Positions 26,918-38,265 of a stretch of DNA of 64,000 nucleotides are shown here, one piece after another (the stretch's first letter is position 1; every line of letters starts with the position of its first letter). Under the pieces are notes generated by a model. That model saw nothing but the letters and a program-made list of their open reading frames with translations. It was not told where the DNA came from and did no database searches. This stretch comes from Campylobacter concisus (GTDB lineage: Bacteria > Campylobacterota > Campylobacteria > Campylobacterales > Campylobacteraceae): the NCBI RefSeq assembly GCF_015230015.1, contig NZ_JAAKZC010000009.1:1-64000 (forward strand). Direction: 5' to 3'. The position numbers and the translations under genes are program-made.

Positions 26918-28026
26918 CATAAACCTCCGCTTAATCTCATAATGTCATTAAATGTCGCAAGCACCATGATGCCAAGCAGTAGCGCCCAGCCGCAGTAGGT
27001 GAGCACGACCAGCACCCTCTCATTTACCTCGCGTCTAAAAACAAGCTCATATAGGTTAAAAAGTATATGGCCGCCGTCGAGTGCTGGGATAGGGAATAAA
27101 TTTAATACGCCTAAATTTACTGAGATGAGTGCCGTGATGAGAAGCAGCACGCTAAGGCTTATCTGAGCGGCTTTTGATGTGACATCGGCGATTTGCAGGA
27201 TACCGCCAACCTCTTTTGGTGATATGTCTCCAATGATTAGCTTTTCAAAGCTTTTAAAGATGAGTTTTGAAGCCTCGATCGTCTCGCCAAAGGCAAATTT
27301 TAGGCTCTCTAAACCTGTGTGATAAATTTTTATCACTTCGCCGTTTGACTTAATGCCGATTAGCGGTTGCTGGATCTTTTCATTAAATATATTTATCGTC
27401 TCGCCTATCTTTGGTGTTAAATTTATGCTTAAAATTGAGCCGTTTCTATCTATTAAAATGGTACTAGGCTTGAGTTTTACATTTTTGCTGATCTCATCCC
27501 ACTCATTTATTTTTACGCCATTTATCTCTAAAATTTTATCGTTTTTAACTAGTCCAGCACTCTCAGCAGCCGAGCCTTTAACTATATAGCCAATACTTGG
27601 CGCTTGTTTTTCAATTCCGATAAATCCAAGCAAAATGTATATGAAAAATGCCAAGATAAAGTTAAAAAATGGTCCTGCAAAGAGGATGTAAATGCGCTTT
27701 ATAGGGCTTAGCACGTTGTAGCTGTCAGCATCGTAGTTTTTAGCCTTTGGGTCGGTGTCATCTTGCCCTTTTAGCTGCACGTATCCGCCAAGTGGAATAG
27801 CGCTTAGGCAGTAGTCGGTGCCGCCAACGTTTTTGGTGCAAATTTTCTCGCCAAAGCCGATGCTAAAGGTATTTACTTTGACGCCTAGCGATCTTGCTGC
27901 CAAAAAGTGACCAAGCTCGTGAAAAAATATGAGAAAACTAATGGCTAAAACGGTCACTAAAAAATAAAACGAATACGCATAAAGCCCAAGGCAAAGCAGG
28001 GCCAGCGTGAAGAAAATGCCTTTCAA
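26917..28026 (-). CDS. rseP: RseP-type site-2 intramembrane zinc metalloprotease
   Basis: 369 residues. HELGHF (zinc ligands and catalytic Glu) lies in TM1 near residue 41, a PDZ domain covers about 140-220 (GSAAESAGLVKNDKILEING), and the second motif NLFPIPALDGGHILF lies near 310. It cleaves membrane substrates, classically anti-sigma factors or signal-peptide remnants. No anti-sigma gene is nearby, so the target is open. Confidence 0.94.
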   Translation of the reverse strand: MKGIFFTLALLCLGLYAYSFYFLVTVLAISFLIFFHELGHFLAARSLGVKVNTFSIGFGEKICTKNVGGTDYCLSAIPLGGYVQLKGQDDTDPKAKNYDADSYNVLSPIKRIYILFAGPFFNFILAFFIYILLGFIGIEKQAPSIGYIVKGSAAESAGLVKNDKILEINGVKINEWDEISKNVKLKPSTILIDRNGSILSINLTPKIGETINIFNEKIQQPLIGIKSNGEVIKIYHTGLESLKFAFGETIEASKLIFKSFEKLIIGDISPKEVGGILQIADVTSKAAQISLSVLLLITALISVNLGVLNLFPIPALDGGHILFNLYELVFRREVNERVLVVLTYCGWALLLGIMVLATFNDIMRLSGGL

Positions 28027-28102
28027 AACTTACCTTTTTTTGAAAAAATTGATGAGATTTTAGCTAAAGTTTATAAATTTACTCTCAAATTTACATTGCC
28101 AT

Positions 28103-28999
28103 TTAGGCGAAAATTTCCTTTAGCCAAGAGAGTATTTTGGCTCTATTTAGCCCTTTGCTAACGCTAAAATAAGTTTTATCTTTATCATCTAGGTCAAATT
28201 TCACATTAAAACGTGACTTTACCTGACCTATAAATGGCTTTAAATTTAAAATATCAGGGCAGGGCAAAACGTCGCTTGGTAGCTCTTGCAAAAAGCTCAT
28301 GCCCTCATCGTTAAAATTTATTCTAGCTCTTGGCACAGCGTCGTTTCTAAGCTCTATCTCAAATGTGTGGTTGTTTATAAAAGGGGCAAAAAGTCGAATT
28401 TCTAAGTGAAATTTACCGGCTAGCTCATCATCGCTTAGTCCTTGATTGCTAAACCAGTAGCCAAAATTTACAGCATTTAGCGAGATATCAAAGTCATAAG
28501 GATCAGCATGGCTCACACCTATACGGCGCAAAAGCTCATATACGGGTAGCTTTGTTTGTAAGCTCTCATAGTAACTATAAAGCTTGGCAAGTAGCGGATG
28601 CGTGCGGCCAGCCTTCTCTTGCAAGCGTAAAATTTCAAATATGTATCTATGAGCAAACGAGCGGTGCGATACCGAGCGAGTGGCTTGCATATTTAGATAG
28701 TCTAAAATGTCAGGGCTTTTTGAAAAGCTCATCGCACTCCAAATGCCACGTAAAGTCTCTATGTCGTTATCAAACGTATCAAATTTATCTGCGTGCGTTT
28801 TATCGTATTCTAAAGCGCAGCTTAATAAAAATTCATTTAGCTCAGGGCTGATCACAGCGCCGATCTTTTCTAAATTTTTGGCATTATGATAAAAAGATGT
28901 ATTAATGATCTTTTGATTTAGTTTTTTGGCTTGTTTTTGCAGTGCTGGCTCTAAATTTGCAGTGCGTTTTAAAATAATCTCTTGCAGGTCACAGCTCAA
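28103..28999 (-). CDS. Conserved epsilonproteobacterial hypothetical protein
   Basis: 298 residues, soluble. The N-terminal half is helical (AKKLNQKIINTSFYHNAKNL) and the C-terminus ends RAKILSWLKEIFA. No motif I can assign. Its place between pgsA and rseP matches a conserved position in Campylobacter, which supports a real gene. Two bases separate it from pgsA. Confidence 0.78.
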   Translation of the reverse strand: MSCDLQEIILKRTANLEPALQKQAKKLNQKIINTSFYHNAKNLEKIGAVISPELNEFLLSCALEYDKTHADKFDTFDNDIETLRGIWSAMSFSKSPDILDYLNMQATRSVSHRSFAHRYIFEILRLQEKAGRTHPLLAKLYSYYESLQTKLPVYELLRRIGVSHADPYDFDISLNAVNFGYWFSNQGLSDDELAGKFHLEIRLFAPFINNHTFEIELRNDAVPRARINFNDEGMSFLQELPSDVLPCPDILNLKPFIGQVKSRFNVKFDLDDKDKTYFSVSKGLNRAKILSWLKEIFA

Positions 29000-29001
29000 A
29001 T

Positions 29002-29547
29002 TTAACTCTTTTTCATCGCTTTTACGTAGGCAAAAATGTACTCAAATCCAGAATAAAGCGTGAGCGCAACAGCTATCCAGAGTAAAAGCTCACCGCCAGG
29101 CCAGCTCATCAGTAAAAATCCAACCGCAAACATCTGCGAGACGGTTTTTACCTTGCCAGCCATCGAAGCCGCGACCTCGACGCCATCACTTGCCATCACT
29201 ACACGAAAGCCAGTTATAAAAAACTCTCTTACCAAGATAAGATAAACAGCCCAAGCGCTCGCCCTGCCAAGCATCATAAGGCCTAAAAATGCCGCCAAGA
29301 TCAGCATCTTATCAGCCAAAGGGTCAAGGATAGCGCCAAGCTTTGTCTTTTGATCCCAGCACCTTGCAATGTAGCCGTCAAAAAAGTCAGTAACCGAAGC
29401 GATCACAAAGATAAGGGCTGCGAAGTAGTTTATCCAGCTCATGTGGATCTGCGTAAAGATGCTAGGCGCATTTACGAGCATAAAAAACATAAGCGGAGCT
29501 AGCAGTATCCTAAAAAATGCCAGTGCATTTGGTAAATTTAAACTCAC
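29002..29547 (-). CDS. pgsA: CDP-diacylglycerol-glycerol-3-phosphate 3-phosphatidyltransferase
   Basis: 181 residues from a GTG at 29547 with AAGG about eight bases upstream. This gives the normal start SLNLPNALAFFRILLAP and normal family length; the frame is open to 29604. The CDP-alcohol phosphotransferase motif D-G-x2-A-R-x8-G-x3-D-x3-D is visible as DGYIARC...GAILDPLADK. It makes phosphatidylglycerol phosphate in the inner membrane. Downstream of and close to the FabL-like gene. Confidence 0.92.
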   Translation of the reverse strand: MSLNLPNALAFFRILLAPLMFFMLVNAPSIFTQIHMSWINYFAALIFVIASVTDFFDGYIARCWDQKTKLGAILDPLADKMLILAAFLGLMMLGRASAWAVYLILVREFFITGFRVVMASDGVEVAASMAGKVKTVSQMFAVGFLLMSWPGGELLLWIAVALTLYSGFEYIFAYVKAMKKS

Positions 29548-29581
29548 AAATATGCCTTTTTGCCTGTAAATTTCAAATTTC

Positions 29582-30370
29582 TCATTTAAAAGTCGTACCG
29601 CCATCTATTATAAATGTATGCCCAGTCACCCAGCTAGCCTTAGACGAGCATAAAAATAGACACGCTCCTGCTAGATCAGTCGGCTGTCCCATGCGGTTTA
29701 GAGGGCTAAGCTTTGCCGTCATATCGCGCACCTCTTCGTAGTTTGTAAAGGCTCTTAGTGCGTCTGTCTCGATAGGACCGCCACTTACGACATTGACACG
29801 GATATTTTTCTCGCCAAGCTCGGTCGCAGCGTATCTTGCCATCGCCTCAACGGCTGCTTTTGCCGTGCCGTGACCTGCGTAGTTTTCGATATAGACTAAA
29901 TTTCCAGTAGAACTTAGGCTAATGATACTGCCACCACCCACCTTTTCCATGCGTTTTGCAGCCTCTTGCGCGCCCACGACAAAGGCATTTACGGTTGCTG
30001 TGAAGATATTATTTATACCTCTTGGTTTTAGCTTCATAAATTTAGTGTATCCGCCAGCTACTGCGCGGCCTGAGATGATAGCGTTTGAGATGAAAAAATC
30101 AACCCTGTCAAAGTCCTCATCTATCTTTAAAAATAGCTCCTTATAAGTCTCTGGCTCAAGGATGTTTAGCGCGTAGGCTCTAGCTTTTATCTTGTAAGTA
30201 GCCTCAAGCTCTTTTGCCTGCTCTTTGGCAAGCTCCTCGTTTGAGTTATAGGTAAAAGCGATATTTACGCCAGCTTTTGCAAATTCTTCGACTATGGCTC
30301 TGCCGATACCTCTAGTGCCGCCGCTGATGACTAGCGTTTTACCTTTAAATTCGTTTAGTGTGTCCTTCAT
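29582..30370 (-). CDS. fabL: Enoyl-ACP reductase, FabL-like SDR
   Basis: 262 residues. SDR features: cofactor site SGGTRGIGRAIV and active site Y-x6-K in NYAGHGTAKAA, the spacing typical of enoyl-ACP reductases rather than ordinary SDRs (Y-x3-K). The C-terminus ends VTGHTFIIDGG. This fits FabL, the NADPH enoyl reductase known in Bacillus and reported in epsilonproteobacteria. It would reduce enoyl-ACP in fatty-acid elongation. It ends the dapA overlap (stop and start share a base) and precedes pgsA, a lipid gene. Another SDR role remains possible. Confidence 0.8.
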   Translation of the reverse strand: MKDTLNEFKGKTLVISGGTRGIGRAIVEEFAKAGVNIAFTYNSNEELAKEQAKELEATYKIKARAYALNILEPETYKELFLKIDEDFDRVDFFISNAIISGRAVAGGYTKFMKLKPRGINNIFTATVNAFVVGAQEAAKRMEKVGGGSIISLSSTGNLVYIENYAGHGTAKAAVEAMARYAATELGEKNIRVNVVSGGPIETDALRAFTNYEEVRDMTAKLSPLNRMGQPTDLAGACLFLCSSKASWVTGHTFIIDGGTTFK

Positions 30371-31263
30371 TAAAATCCCTTTATTTCGTAATTTTTAATA
30401 ACTTCTTCTATCTTTTTGAAATTTTCTTTGCTCGGTTTGCAAAGTGGCAAGCGGTACTCCAAAGTGTCGATGAGTCCAGCTAGATACATCGCCGCTTTGA
30501 TCGGTATCGGGTTGCTCTCGCAAAAGAGCGTTTTATTGATCGTGTAGAGGTTGTCATTTATCAGTTTTGCTTTTTTATACTCTTCGCTCATCGCAAGGTG
30601 CGTAAGCTGTGAAATTTGATCTGGTAAGAGGTTTGCAGTGACTGAGATGACGCCCTTTCCGCCATTTGAGAGGATAGGGTAGTTTATGGCATCTTCGCCG
30701 CTGATGACTACTAAATCAGGCTCGTGAGCTAGTAGATCGACACATCTATCGATGCTACCTGTTGCTTCTTTGATGCCATAAATGTTTTGGCAATCTTTAA
30801 AAAGTCTAAAAACGGTCGCTGGCAAGATATCTACGCCAACTCTACCTGGGACGTTGTAAAGAAGCACCGGAATTTCTATGCTATTTGCGATGGCCTTGTA
30901 GTGCTCGTAAAGCCCCTCTTGAGTTGGTTTGTTGTAGTAAGGAGCGACTGATAGGATGCCATGAGCGCCGTGAGCTTGGGCAAATTTGGCGATATCTATG
31001 GCCTCGTGAGTGGCGTTGCTACCAGCTCCAGCGAGTACCTTGACATTTGTGCCTTTACATGCATCTACTGCGATCTCGATGCAAATTCTATGCTCATCAT
31101 GTGTTAGTGTCGCGCTCTCGCCAGTAGTTCCCACTGGTACAACGACGTCTATGCCGTGTTTTATCTGTCTTTTTATCAGTTTTTCAAAACTGGCTTCGTC
31201 TAATTTTTGATTTTTAAATGGCGTAATTAGTGCTGTCATCGCACCTTGAAGCGAATTTTTCAC
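30370..31263 (-). CDS. dapA: 4-hydroxy-tetrahydrodipicolinate synthase
   Basis: 297 residues. GTTGESATL, the [11 protein letters not shown] loop and GIKEATGSI with the Schiff-base lysine are all present. First committed step of lysine and diaminopimelate synthesis, thus of peptidoglycan. Lies two bases after the M16 protease gene; order is as in C. jejuni. Confidence 0.96.
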   Translation of the reverse strand: MKNSLQGAMTALITPFKNQKLDEASFEKLIKRQIKHGIDVVVPVGTTGESATLTHDEHRICIEIAVDACKGTNVKVLAGAGSNATHEAIDIAKFAQAHGAHGILSVAPYYNKPTQEGLYEHYKAIANSIEIPVLLYNVPGRVGVDILPATVFRLFKDCQNIYGIKEATGSIDRCVDLLAHEPDLVVISGEDAINYPILSNGGKGVISVTANLLPDQISQLTHLAMSEEYKKAKLINDNLYTINKTLFCESNPIPIKAAMYLAGLIDTLEYRLPLCKPSKENFKKIEEVIKNYEIKGF

Positions 31264-31265
31264 GT

Positions 31266-32507
31266 CTATTCCTTTTTTAAGATTATTGTCGTGCTAGTTT
31301 TTTCATTGAAATATCTATTTGCTACCTCTTTTAAAAGCTTGGCATCTATCTTATCTATATTTTTCTCAAGCTCATAAAGTGGCTTTATATCGCCTCTAGC
31401 AAGGTATGAGCCGTATAAATTTGCCACCTTGCTCGCACTCTCAAATGAGTAGATAAAGTCAGTTTTTATCAAATTTTTAACTCTTAAAACGTCCTCTTTG
31501 TCGATCGGTTTTTTCTTTAGATCATCTATGATCTTTAAAATTTCGGTTTCAACCGCGCTCGCCTCGACGTCTGGGTTGCAAACTGCTAAAAATATAAATA
31601 AATTTTCATCAACGCAGCTCATATTGTAAGCATAAATTTGATTTACAAGCATGAGCTCATCGACTAGGCGCTGCTGTAAAACCGAGCTTTTGCCAGTGGC
31701 TAGATACTCGCTTATCGCATTTAGCCCCACTTGATCAGCATGCCTAAAGTCTGGGATCTTATAAGCGATCGCAAGCATTTGCGTTTGGCTATCTTTGTAG
31801 ATGATAGCCCTTCTTGCGCCATCTTGCTCAGGCTCTTTGCAGTGAAGTTTTGGTATGGCTCTTTTGTTTTTTATGCCACTAAAGTTTTTCTTAGCTAGCT
31901 TAAATGCCTCGTCTTTACCGATGTCGCCACTTATCATCAAAATGGCGTTTTTTGGCTGATAATATGTAGCGTGAAATTCTTTTATATCAGATATCTTCCA
32001 GTTTTCGATATCTTTTATAAATCCTATCGGCGTCCAGTGGTATGGGTGGTAGATAAATGCGTTGTTGTAGAGCCTAAAGTAGAGGTATCCCATAGGGTTG
32101 TTGTCTGTTCGCCACCTGCGCTCCTCGTGCACCACCTCACGCTCAGGCTGAAATTCCTTATCTTTTAGGCTTAAATTTTTCATAAGCTCGGCAAAAAGGC
32201 CTAGCGTTTTGTCTAAATTTTCATTTGAGGCTTTTATGAAGTAGTGAGTGTAGTCAAAGCCCGTGCTTGCGTTATTTACGCCGCCAAAGCCCTTTACTAT
32301 CTCATCAAACTCGCCTGCACGTAAATTTTTGGTTGATTTGAAATTTAGATGCTCTAGCATGTGGGCGATGCCACTTTTACCCATCACTTCGTTTCTGGAG
32401 CCAACTTTGTAAAAAACATCGACACTTATCACTTTTGAGCCAGGATTTATTGGCACGTGATAAATTTCAAGCCCGTTGTCTAGTTTAAATTTATTAAATT
32501 TTATCAA
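31266..32507 (-). CDS. M16-family zinc protease
   Basis: 413 residues. The inverted zinc motif HMLEHLNF (HxxEH) is near residue 48-55, with the downstream Glu in the [11 protein letters not shown] region. Two pitrilysin-like halves are seen. C. jejuni has a zinc protease in the same place between pyrD and dapA. Periplasmic or cytoplasmic location is not clear; no signal peptide is seen. Confidence 0.9.
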   Translation of the reverse strand: MIKFNKFKLDNGLEIYHVPINPGSKVISVDVFYKVGSRNEVMGKSGIAHMLEHLNFKSTKNLRAGEFDEIVKGFGGVNNASTGFDYTHYFIKASNENLDKTLGLFAELMKNLSLKDKEFQPEREVVHEERRWRTDNNPMGYLYFRLYNNAFIYHPYHWTPIGFIKDIENWKISDIKEFHATYYQPKNAILMISGDIGKDEAFKLAKKNFSGIKNKRAIPKLHCKEPEQDGARRAIIYKDSQTQMLAIAYKIPDFRHADQVGLNAISEYLATGKSSVLQQRLVDELMLVNQIYAYNMSCVDENLFIFLAVCNPDVEASAVETEILKIIDDLKKKPIDKEDVLRVKNLIKTDFIYSFESASKVANLYGSYLARGDIKPLYELEKNIDKIDAKLLKEVANRYFNEKTSTTIILKKE

Positions 32508-32518
32508 TCTCTTGCCCT

Positions 32519-33592
32519 CTATTTTTTAACGTTTGCGCCGACTGCTTCGCTAATAGAAGCAAAGCCATCTCTTTTTAAAAGCTCTAAAATTTCTAAATTT
32601 ATATCTCTTGCGATCATCGGCCCTTTAAAGATAAAGCTTGTAAAAATTTGCACCAAATTTGCCCCCATTTTTATGCGCTCATAAGCCTCTGCACCGCTAT
32701 CTATGCCGCCACATGCGATAAGTGTCGTCTTGCCGTAAAGCTCGTCAGCCACGGCTTTAAATATATCTTTTGACTTTTGAGCGATCACCTTGCCGCTTAG
32801 TCCGCCAAAATCTTTTAAATTTGATGAGTGAGAGAGTGAGTAATCAACGCTTGTATTTGAAACAAGCACGCCACTAGCGCCGTTTTCTACCGCGCAGCTA
32901 CAAAGTTTGATCGCATCTTCGTGGCTCATGTCCGGAGCTATTTTAAAGATGATCGGCTTTTTAGTAAGTGGCAAAATGACGCTAAAAAGCTCTTTTATGA
33001 AGCTCTCATCTTGAAGCGCTCTTAAATTTGGCGTGTTTGGCGATGAGACGTTTATGACAAATGTATCGCAAATTTCACTAAATTCTTTTACTAAAATTTC
33101 ATAGTCTTTTATTGCGTCTTCGTTTGGTGTAACCTTGTTTTTACCGATGTTTGCCCAGATCGGTATGGTAAAAGGATATATCTTTTTTACTCTATTTTTG
33201 ATAGCTTCACAGCCTTCGTTATTAAAGCCCATCGCATTTTGAATGCTCTCTTCGTCTATGAGCCTAAAAAGCCTTGGTTTGTCGTTGCCAGGCTGCGGTT
33301 TTGGTGTAAATGTGCCAAATTCTAAATGCCCAAAGCCAAGTGCGGTAAGCGCCTCAAACATCGTTGCGTTTTTATCAAAGCCGCCAGCTATGCCAACTGG
33401 GTTGTGGTAGGTGCTTGAGAATAAATTTTGTTTTAGCGCATTGTCATCGACCACGCATTTGTGCGCTAAAAAGCTTAGCGAGCCAGGGAAGATTTTATTT
33501 GCCCCAACCATCGCTACTTCAGCGATCTTGTGGGCAGTTTCAGGATCAAATTTAAAAAATATAGATTTTAAAGTATCGTAGTTTAAGCTCAT
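32519..33592 (-). CDS. pyrD: Dihydroorotate dehydrogenase (quinone), class 2
   Basis: 357 residues. An N-terminal amphipathic region (DPETAHKIAEVAM) for membrane contact marks class 2. FMN and active-site motifs: GIAGGFDKNA, GFGHLEFGTFTPKPQPGN, NVSSPNTPNLR with catalytic Ser, and GGIDSGAEAYERI. It passes electrons from dihydroorotate to quinone in pyrimidine synthesis. Confidence 0.96.
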   Translation of the reverse strand: MSLNYDTLKSIFFKFDPETAHKIAEVAMVGANKIFPGSLSFLAHKCVVDDNALKQNLFSSTYHNPVGIAGGFDKNATMFEALTALGFGHLEFGTFTPKPQPGNDKPRLFRLIDEESIQNAMGFNNEGCEAIKNRVKKIYPFTIPIWANIGKNKVTPNEDAIKDYEILVKEFSEICDTFVINVSSPNTPNLRALQDESFIKELFSVILPLTKKPIIFKIAPDMSHEDAIKLCSCAVENGASGVLVSNTSVDYSLSHSSNLKDFGGLSGKVIAQKSKDIFKAVADELYGKTTLIACGGIDSGAEAYERIKMGANLVQIFTSFIFKGPMIARDINLEILELLKRDGFASISEAVGANVKK

Positions 33593-33645
33593 TTTAACCT
33601 CTTTAAAATGCCTAAAAATTTACGCAAATCTTAGCAAAAATCGCC

Positions 33646-35370
33646 TTAAACTAAGGCTTTGCCCTTAAGTTTTGCATAAATTTCATTTCTCTTGCTAAGC
33701 TCCTCGTCGCTTCCAGTATCAACTATCTTGCCATCACTTAAAACCGCGATCTTATCGGCACTCTCGACCGTGCTTAAGCGGTGAGCGATGACAAAGATGA
33801 TCTTTTTGTTTCTAAGGTTGTTTATGGCTTTTGTGATCTCTTTTTCACTCTCGTTATCAAGTGCAGAAGTGGCCTCGTCAAAGATGAGAATTTGTGGGTT
33901 TTGATAGAGCGCTCTAGCTATGGCAATACGCTGTCTTTGGCCACCTGAAAGGTTGGTGCCAAATTCGTTTAAGATATAGTGGATACCATCATCAAGTTTG
34001 CTTACAAACTCATAGGCATTTGCCATTTTTAGTGCGTTTACAACGGCCTCTTCGTTAAATTCTCTGCCGTAAGCTACGTTTTTGGCGATCGTATCGTTAA
34101 ATATATATACACGCTGGGTCACAAGGCCGATATTTTGGCGAAGTGAGTGAATTTTGATATCTTTTAAATTTGTACCGTTTATCAAAATTTCGCCACCATT
34201 TACGTCGTAAAATCTCATAAGCAAATTCATAAGCGAGGTTTTTCCGCCACCACTTGAGCCAACAAGGGCTATAAATTCTGACTTATTTGCCTCTAAATTT
34301 ATTCCTTTTAAGACCTCTTTATCGCCGTAGTTTAGGCGGACGTTGTTAAATTTGATAAGTTTTATCTCTTCATCTAGCTCTTTTTCGCCATCTTTTATCT
34401 GGCTTACCTTATCCATCAAGAAAAACGTTCTTTCGCTGGCTGCGATGGCGTCTTGCATTCTATTATAGATGTTTACGATGCGTTTTAGTGGGGTGTAGAG
34501 CATAAAAAGCGCTGTTAAAAATGAAAAAAATGCGCCCATATTTATATGTCCGTCGATGACGTCCTTGCCGCCTATGATGATGACGGCTGCAACGCCGATA
34601 GATCCTATAGTCTCCATTAGTGGGCTTACTAGTTGTTCGATCTTTACGGTTTTTAAATTTAGCCTAAAAAATTTATTATTTTCATCAACAAAGCGTGAAT
34701 GCTCGTATTTTTGGGCGTTATTTGCCTTGATTATCTCAATATTTGTAAAAATTTCACTAAGCGCAGAGGTGATGTCTGAAGTTTTTTCTTGCGACTGCTT
34801 TGAAATTTTCTTCATCCTTTTAGCAAGGCGCGAGATCGGATAGATCGCCACTGGCATGACTACAAGGGCAAAAAACGCCAGCTTTGGGCTTTGATATATG
34901 ACGACACAAAGTAGGCCGATGATCGTTATAAATTCCCTTATAAGCTCAGGGATCATGCTTGAGACTATCGACCTTATGCGGTCGATGTCGTTGATGGTTC
35001 TGCTTATTAGCTCACCTGTCCTAAAGGTATTAAAAAAGTCCATATCTAAATTTATGAGGTGTCCGACTAACTTTTCGCGAAATCTCCTAATCGTATCTTG
35101 TCCGATATATGCCGTGAAATAGGCCTGCATAAAGGTTCCTATATTTTTTATAACGTAGATTGCGATGATGGCACAAGGCAGTAGATAAAGCAGCTTTTCA
35201 TTTTTTTCAACGAAAATTTTATTTAGCACAGGCTCAACTAGATAGGCACTTGCCGCCGTTCCGCCGCTTGCTAGAGCCATGCCAATGATGGCAAAGATAA
35301 AGTGTGGGATATAGTCTTTAAAGTAAGGACCAAAGCGCTTTAATACATCTTTTAAGCCAAAATTATTCAT
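33646..35370 (-). CDS. msbA: MsbA-type lipid A-core flippase (ABC transporter)
   Basis: 574 residues from the ATG at 35370, with GGGAG nine bases upstream. Six membrane helices in the first 320 residues are followed by an ATPase domain. That domain has Walker [10 protein letters not shown], signature LSGGQRQR, Walker [11 protein letters not shown] and the switch His in IAHRLST. Its place among lipid and wall genes and the C. jejuni order support MsbA; other lipid ABC exporters look alike. It overlaps cysS by eight bases. Confidence 0.88.
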   Translation of the reverse strand: MNNFGLKDVLKRFGPYFKDYIPHFIFAIIGMALASGGTAASAYLVEPVLNKIFVEKNEKLLYLLPCAIIAIYVIKNIGTFMQAYFTAYIGQDTIRRFREKLVGHLINLDMDFFNTFRTGELISRTINDIDRIRSIVSSMIPELIREFITIIGLLCVVIYQSPKLAFFALVVMPVAIYPISRLAKRMKKISKQSQEKTSDITSALSEIFTNIEIIKANNAQKYEHSRFVDENNKFFRLNLKTVKIEQLVSPLMETIGSIGVAAVIIIGGKDVIDGHINMGAFFSFLTALFMLYTPLKRIVNIYNRMQDAIAASERTFFLMDKVSQIKDGEKELDEEIKLIKFNNVRLNYGDKEVLKGINLEANKSEFIALVGSSGGGKTSLMNLLMRFYDVNGGEILINGTNLKDIKIHSLRQNIGLVTQRVYIFNDTIAKNVAYGREFNEEAVVNALKMANAYEFVSKLDDGIHYILNEFGTNLSGGQRQRIAIARALYQNPQILIFDEATSALDNESEKEITKAINNLRNKKIIFVIAHRLSTVESADKIAVLSDGKIVDTGSDEELSKRNEIYAKLKGKALV

Positions 35371-36757
35371 TATTTCTCTCCCAAACTGCGCCATTTGGCG
35401 TATCCATGATAGAGATATTCATCTTTTCTAACTCATCTCTTATCTCATCAGCCCTTGCAAAATTTCTCTCTTTTTTGGCTACCGCGCGTTCATCAAGAAG
35501 CCTTTTTATCTGCTCTTTTTGCTCGTCACTTACCCCAAACTGAAAATACTCTACATAGTTTGTGACAGCAATGCCTAAAATTTCGCCTATTAGCTCTAAA
35601 TTTGCCACCACTTCGGCCTTGTAAGCTTTATCTTTTGGGTTGCTATCAAGTCTTTCATTTGCCGTTTTTACAAACTCATCGACGCTTGCAAGCGCTTTTG
35701 AAGCGTTTAGATCATCGCTTAGTGCCTCAAGTAGCTCGTTTTTAAAGCTCTCGTTTGCACTGCTAGCCTCGACGCCATCAACTCTTTTTTTGAGGCGGTA
35801 AATTTTATCAAGCCTCTTCTTTGAGGCCACTAGATCTTCATCTGAATAGTTAAAATGAGCCCTATAATGGCTCGTAAGCAAGTAATATCTAAGCACTTCA
35901 CCATGAACGTTTTTTAGGGCGTCCTTTACGAAAAAGCTGTTGTTTAGGCTCTTGCTCATCTTTTCGTTATTTACTTTTATAAATCCGTTGTGCATCCAGT
36001 ATTTGCTTAAATTCTTGTGATAAGCGCATCTGCACTGGCTAGCTTCATTTTCGTGGTGTGGAAAGAGTAGGTCGATGCCGCCAGCGTGGATGTCGATCTC
36101 AAATTTATCATTTTCTTTATTGCTTAAAAACTCCCTTATCATCGCTACGCACTCGGTGTGCCAGCCAGGGCGACCCTTGCCAAATGGGCTCTCGTACCAT
36201 TTTTCGTCAAATTTCCAAAGCACAAAGTCTTTTTCATCTCTTTTCTCGCCAAAACTCGCCACTCTAGCGATTAGATCGGTGTTGTTATCCTTACCGCTAA
36301 TGCTAAAATATCCACTATCCTTACTCGTATCAAAGTAAATTCCATCACTGGTTTTATACGCTGCCCCTTTTTGCATAAGCAGCTCGATGTAGCTAATGAT
36401 CGCCTTCAAGCACTGCGTAGCCTTTGGTTTAAAGTCTGGATCAAGCACGTTTAAAGCGCTCATATCGCTCTCGTAGTGCGCTATATATTTGTTTGTTATC
36501 TCTTCTAGGCTTTGGCCAGTCTGCGCCATTTTATTTAAAATTTTATCGTCGATGTCGGTGTAGTTTCTTGCAAATTTGACCTTGTAGCCAAGCGCTTTTA
36601 ATACCCTTCTTAAAAGATCAAAGCTAACGGCTGACTTTGCATGTCCCAAATGCGCGTCGTCATAGACTGTTGGGCCGCACAGATAGATGCTCGCTTCACC
36701 AACTTTAATCGGGCTAAATTCTACTTTTTCTCTTTTAGAAGTATCAAAAATTCGCAT
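35363..36757 (-). CDS. cysS: Cysteinyl-tRNA synthetase
   Basis: 464 residues. Class I motifs: HLGHAKSAV (HIGH-like), [11 protein letters not shown], and KMSKSLNN (KMSKS). Zinc ligands include C27 in YLCGPTVYD and the WHTECVAM and HHENEASQ segments. It charges tRNA-Cys. Overlaps both neighbours. Confidence 0.97.
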   Translation of the reverse strand: MRIFDTSKREKVEFSPIKVGEASIYLCGPTVYDDAHLGHAKSAVSFDLLRRVLKALGYKVKFARNYTDIDDKILNKMAQTGQSLEEITNKYIAHYESDMSALNVLDPDFKPKATQCLKAIISYIELLMQKGAAYKTSDGIYFDTSKDSGYFSISGKDNNTDLIARVASFGEKRDEKDFVLWKFDEKWYESPFGKGRPGWHTECVAMIREFLSNKENDKFEIDIHAGGIDLLFPHHENEASQCRCAYHKNLSKYWMHNGFIKVNNEKMSKSLNNSFFVKDALKNVHGEVLRYYLLTSHYRAHFNYSDEDLVASKKRLDKIYRLKKRVDGVEASSANESFKNELLEALSDDLNASKALASVDEFVKTANERLDSNPKDKAYKAEVVANLELIGEILGIAVTNYVEYFQFGVSDEQKEQIKRLLDERAVAKKERNFARADEIRDELEKMNISIMDTPNGAVWERNNE

Positions 36758-38144
36758 TAAATATATCCTTTAAAAATATTAAACCAAAATAGAGCAAAAC
36801 CGCTGCAACAGCGATAGCGGCTATAAATTTAGGCTCGATTATAGCTAAAAATCTCTTAGCTCCAAAGGCTCTTATATATAAAATAAGCTGCAAAAATCCC
36901 CCAAGCGAGCTTGCAAATGCAAGGCCAGCAGCTCCAAATTTCTGCATTAAAATGACAGCTAGGATCAAATTTATCACAAGGCAGATGATAGAAATTTTGG
37001 CTGCCTCTTTTTGCTTCATTTTTGCGTAGAGCCAAAGTGAGAAAATTTTAGCCAGTCCAAATGGCGTAAGCCCCACCAAATAAGCACTTAGCACCTTGGC
37101 GCACTCAATGGTGTTTGCCCTTGTGAAATTTCCCCTTTCAAACAAGAGCCAGATGATAAACTCGCTTAGCACAACGCCTGCGATCGTCGCAGCTAGCAGG
37201 GCACAAAGGAGCAGATAAAAGCTCTTTTTCGTCCAAACTAGGGCGTTTGCTTCGTCTTTTTGCTTTAAAAGCCTAGTGATTTTAGGGAAAAGTGCCTGAG
37301 AGAGTGCGATCGCAAAGATGGCAAGCGGGAGCTGGAAGATTCTATTTGCATAAAAGAGGTAGCTTATCGAGCCACTTACCAAGAAGCTCGCTAGCCAAGT
37401 ATCCATAAATGCGCTTATCTGCATCGCACTAGATCCTAGCAAGCCGTGGTAGAAATTTGTAAAAAATCCCTTTGTGGAGGCTCTTTTTCCTTTAAAATAT
37501 CCGCTTAGACCACCCCAAAAAATTTTATTTAAGGCGTTAAATTTCATGGCTAGCAGATGCACTAAAACCTGCAAAATGCCGCCTGCAACAACGCCAAAGC
37601 TAAGATAAAGTGCAACTACGCTCTCACTCTTGCCACGAGCCAAAAGTAGTGAAGCGATCATGGCTAAATTTAAAAGCGCAGTCGAAAACGCAGTCGTGGC
37701 AAAATGCCCTTTATACTGAAGAAGCGCACCCATAAATGTGACGATATAAACAAGGGCTAGATAGTAGAAATTTATACGCACAAGCGGCACTGCGTCTGTG
37801 ATATTTTGCTCGCTTAAACCGCTTGCGATGATCTTTATAAAATAGGGCGTAAATAAATTTACAAGAAGCGTTAATGCGCCTATAAAAAGTAGAAATTTGA
37901 TGAAAATTTCAGCTTGAAAGATCGCCTTTTTCTTGCTATTTGTAAAATTTGGCAAAAATGCCTGTGTAAAAGCGCCCTCACCAAAGATACGGCGAAATAA
38001 ATTTGGTATCTTAAAAGCTATAAAAAAGAGGTCGCTAAACATACCAGCACCAAGGATAGAAGCTGTAAGAAGGTCTCTTATAAGCCCTAAAATCCTTGAA
38101 GTCATGATGCCAACCGAGTTTGAAAAAAAGCCTTTTATAAACAT
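36744..38144 (-). CDS. murJ: Lipid II flippase MurJ
   Basis: 466 residues from the ATG at 38144 (AGGTGG upstream); the frame extends to 38180. Fourteen hydrophobic helices, with family signatures [15 protein letters not shown] and [20 protein letters not shown] near the start. It moves lipid II across the inner membrane. First gene of the long minus-strand operon to yggS. Confidence 0.94.
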   Translation of the reverse strand: MFIKGFFSNSVGIMTSRILGLIRDLLTASILGAGMFSDLFFIAFKIPNLFRRIFGEGAFTQAFLPNFTNSKKKAIFQAEIFIKFLLFIGALTLLVNLFTPYFIKIIASGLSEQNITDAVPLVRINFYYLALVYIVTFMGALLQYKGHFATTAFSTALLNLAMIASLLLARGKSESVVALYLSFGVVAGGILQVLVHLLAMKFNALNKIFWGGLSGYFKGKRASTKGFFTNFYHGLLGSSAMQISAFMDTWLASFLVSGSISYLFYANRIFQLPLAIFAIALSQALFPKITRLLKQKDEANALVWTKKSFYLLLCALLAATIAGVVLSEFIIWLLFERGNFTRANTIECAKVLSAYLVGLTPFGLAKIFSLWLYAKMKQKEAAKISIICLVINLILAVILMQKFGAAGLAFASSLGGFLQLILYIRAFGAKRFLAIIEPKFIAAIAVAAVLLYFGLIFLKDIFNANF

Positions 38145-38265
38145 CGCCCACCTAGTAAATTTAAAACGCAATAGTAACAAAAGATGCTTTAAAGCTTACA
38201 TAACCCAAATTTAATAAAGTTTTAGAGATAATAAGAGCCAAAATTTTATGTGAAATGGATCAAAT

